Part shown: piece after piece, positions 63,753 through 64,000 of the stretch
How the letters are laid out: each line of letters begins with the position of its first letter
Numbering within the stretch: the stretch's first letter is position 1
Assembly (NCBI RefSeq): GCF_000355905.1
Contig: NZ_APLF01000007.1
Coordinates: 1-64,000 of the forward strand
Origin: Psychroflexus gondwanensis ACAM 44
GTDB lineage: Bacteria; Bacteroidota; Bacteroidia; Flavobacteriales; Flavobacteriaceae
Direction of reading: 5' to 3'
Length of the DNA stretch: 64,000 bases
Translations under genes and position numbers: made by a program
Notes under the pieces: generated by a model
What the model saw: only the letters and a program-made list of their open reading frames with translations
The model's database searches: none
Told to the model about the DNA's origin: nothing

Positions 63753-64000
63753 TTTCTGTTTCTTTATCCTCTCCTTTTAATTCGTGGGTAGATTTATTGT
63801 ATTTACCTTTCAAATCATCGATAACAAACTTACCCCATAGTTCATTTCCTAGAAAATAGGAGGTTCGGCCTATAAGGTGTGCTCCCACCGGAGCAGTGAT
63901 TAAAATAAATATGATTACAGTAACCACACGCGTGGACACTGAAATTTCTAAAAAGAATAGCGCAGCAGCGACCAGTAATAAACCAACACCAAGAGTTGCC
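63718..64000 (-). CDS. mnhG: monovalent cation/proton antiporter subunit G (MnhG/PhaG), partial
   Basis: The frame is open to the window edge and the N-terminus lies beyond. The sequence read from the edge, ATLGVGLLLVAAALFFLEIS, then STRVVTVIIFILITAPVGAH and LIGRTSYFLG, is the MnhG/PhaG pattern with two or three membrane helices. The hydrophilic C-terminus (about 30 residues, KGKYNKSTHELKGEDKETE) is an extension. The antiporter exports Na+ or K+ in exchange for protons. Its other subunits should lie just outside. Confidence 0.85.
   Translation of the reverse strand, partial: ATLGVGLLLVAAALFFLEISVSTRVVTVIIFILITAPVGAHLIGRTSYFLGNELWGKFVIDDLKGKYNKSTHELKGEDKETESENEKDSTPKT

Noticed and set aside
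1-64000. CRISPR arrays, prophage or integron
   Set aside because: No regularly spaced repeats with unique spacers, no phage structural genes and no integrase were seen in the window.

Overview
The window is a low-GC chromosomal segment of a member of the Bacteroidota, most likely Flavobacteriaceae. The evidence is the type IX secretion (T9SS) C-terminal sorting domains, GLPGLI-family proteins, DUF4271/DUF4296/DUF4286 proteins, a carboxypeptidase-regulatory-domain outer-membrane barrel, and repeated TAnnTTTG -7 promoter elements with few recognisable Shine-Dalgarno sites. Species cannot be fixed from the sequence alone. I saw no rRNA, tRNA, CRISPR array or prophage.

Layout. 1-850: the end of a lipoprotein gene and a decayed IS30-type transposase. 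850-29990: mostly housekeeping genes: an S8 peptidase with a T9SS tail, rlmB, rhomboid, rarA, a YjjG/deacetylase-like/RadC block, mpl, ahcY, a PPTase/GGGPS pair, saccharopine dehydrogenase, pckA, hemD-DUF4271, a GT2/dihydroorotase/DUF4296 operon, tyrS, xth, an OmpA lipoprotein, and a two-component system with a lipoprotein TPR histidine kinase. 30034-38506: an accessory island. It holds a tiny lipoprotein, then two ~830-bp direct copies of an ssb cassette flanking about 6 kb with a small secreted protein, three GLPGLI proteins, an outer-membrane barrel and a barrel remnant. One ssb copy is broken by a MITE-like insertion. 38309-45645: a long minus-strand run of closely spaced genes (serS, TPR protein, DUF4286, ksgA, mgtE, thioesterase, hydroxyacid dehydrogenase, small membrane protein). 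45646-64000: a truncated gene at a MITE end, cbpA/cbpM, an oxidoreductase, phenylalanine hydroxylase, a serine hydrolase, a DUF5117-type metalloprotease, a split YeeE/YedE pair, surface and T9SS proteins, and a biotin cluster (bioF, carboxypeptidase-like protein, bioD, bioA) running into a truncated antiporter subunit G gene at the edge.

The most unusual material is the accessory island (30283-38097). The ssb cassette has defined ends, each carrying a palindrome with an ACGGTTT core, and it occurs twice plus a third ssb remnant. The copies could let the GLPGLI/barrel block amplify or loop out. Two small non-coding elements sharing a TACCAA terminus sit at 27105-27312 and about 30703-30866, with a solo end at 46076. 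Other points are a deacetylase-like protein that seems to have lost its metal ligands, an S8 protease with Glu at the catalytic Asp position, a candidate small RNA near 37125-37195, and a minimal lipoprotein gene directly upstream of a TPR kinase/response-regulator pair.
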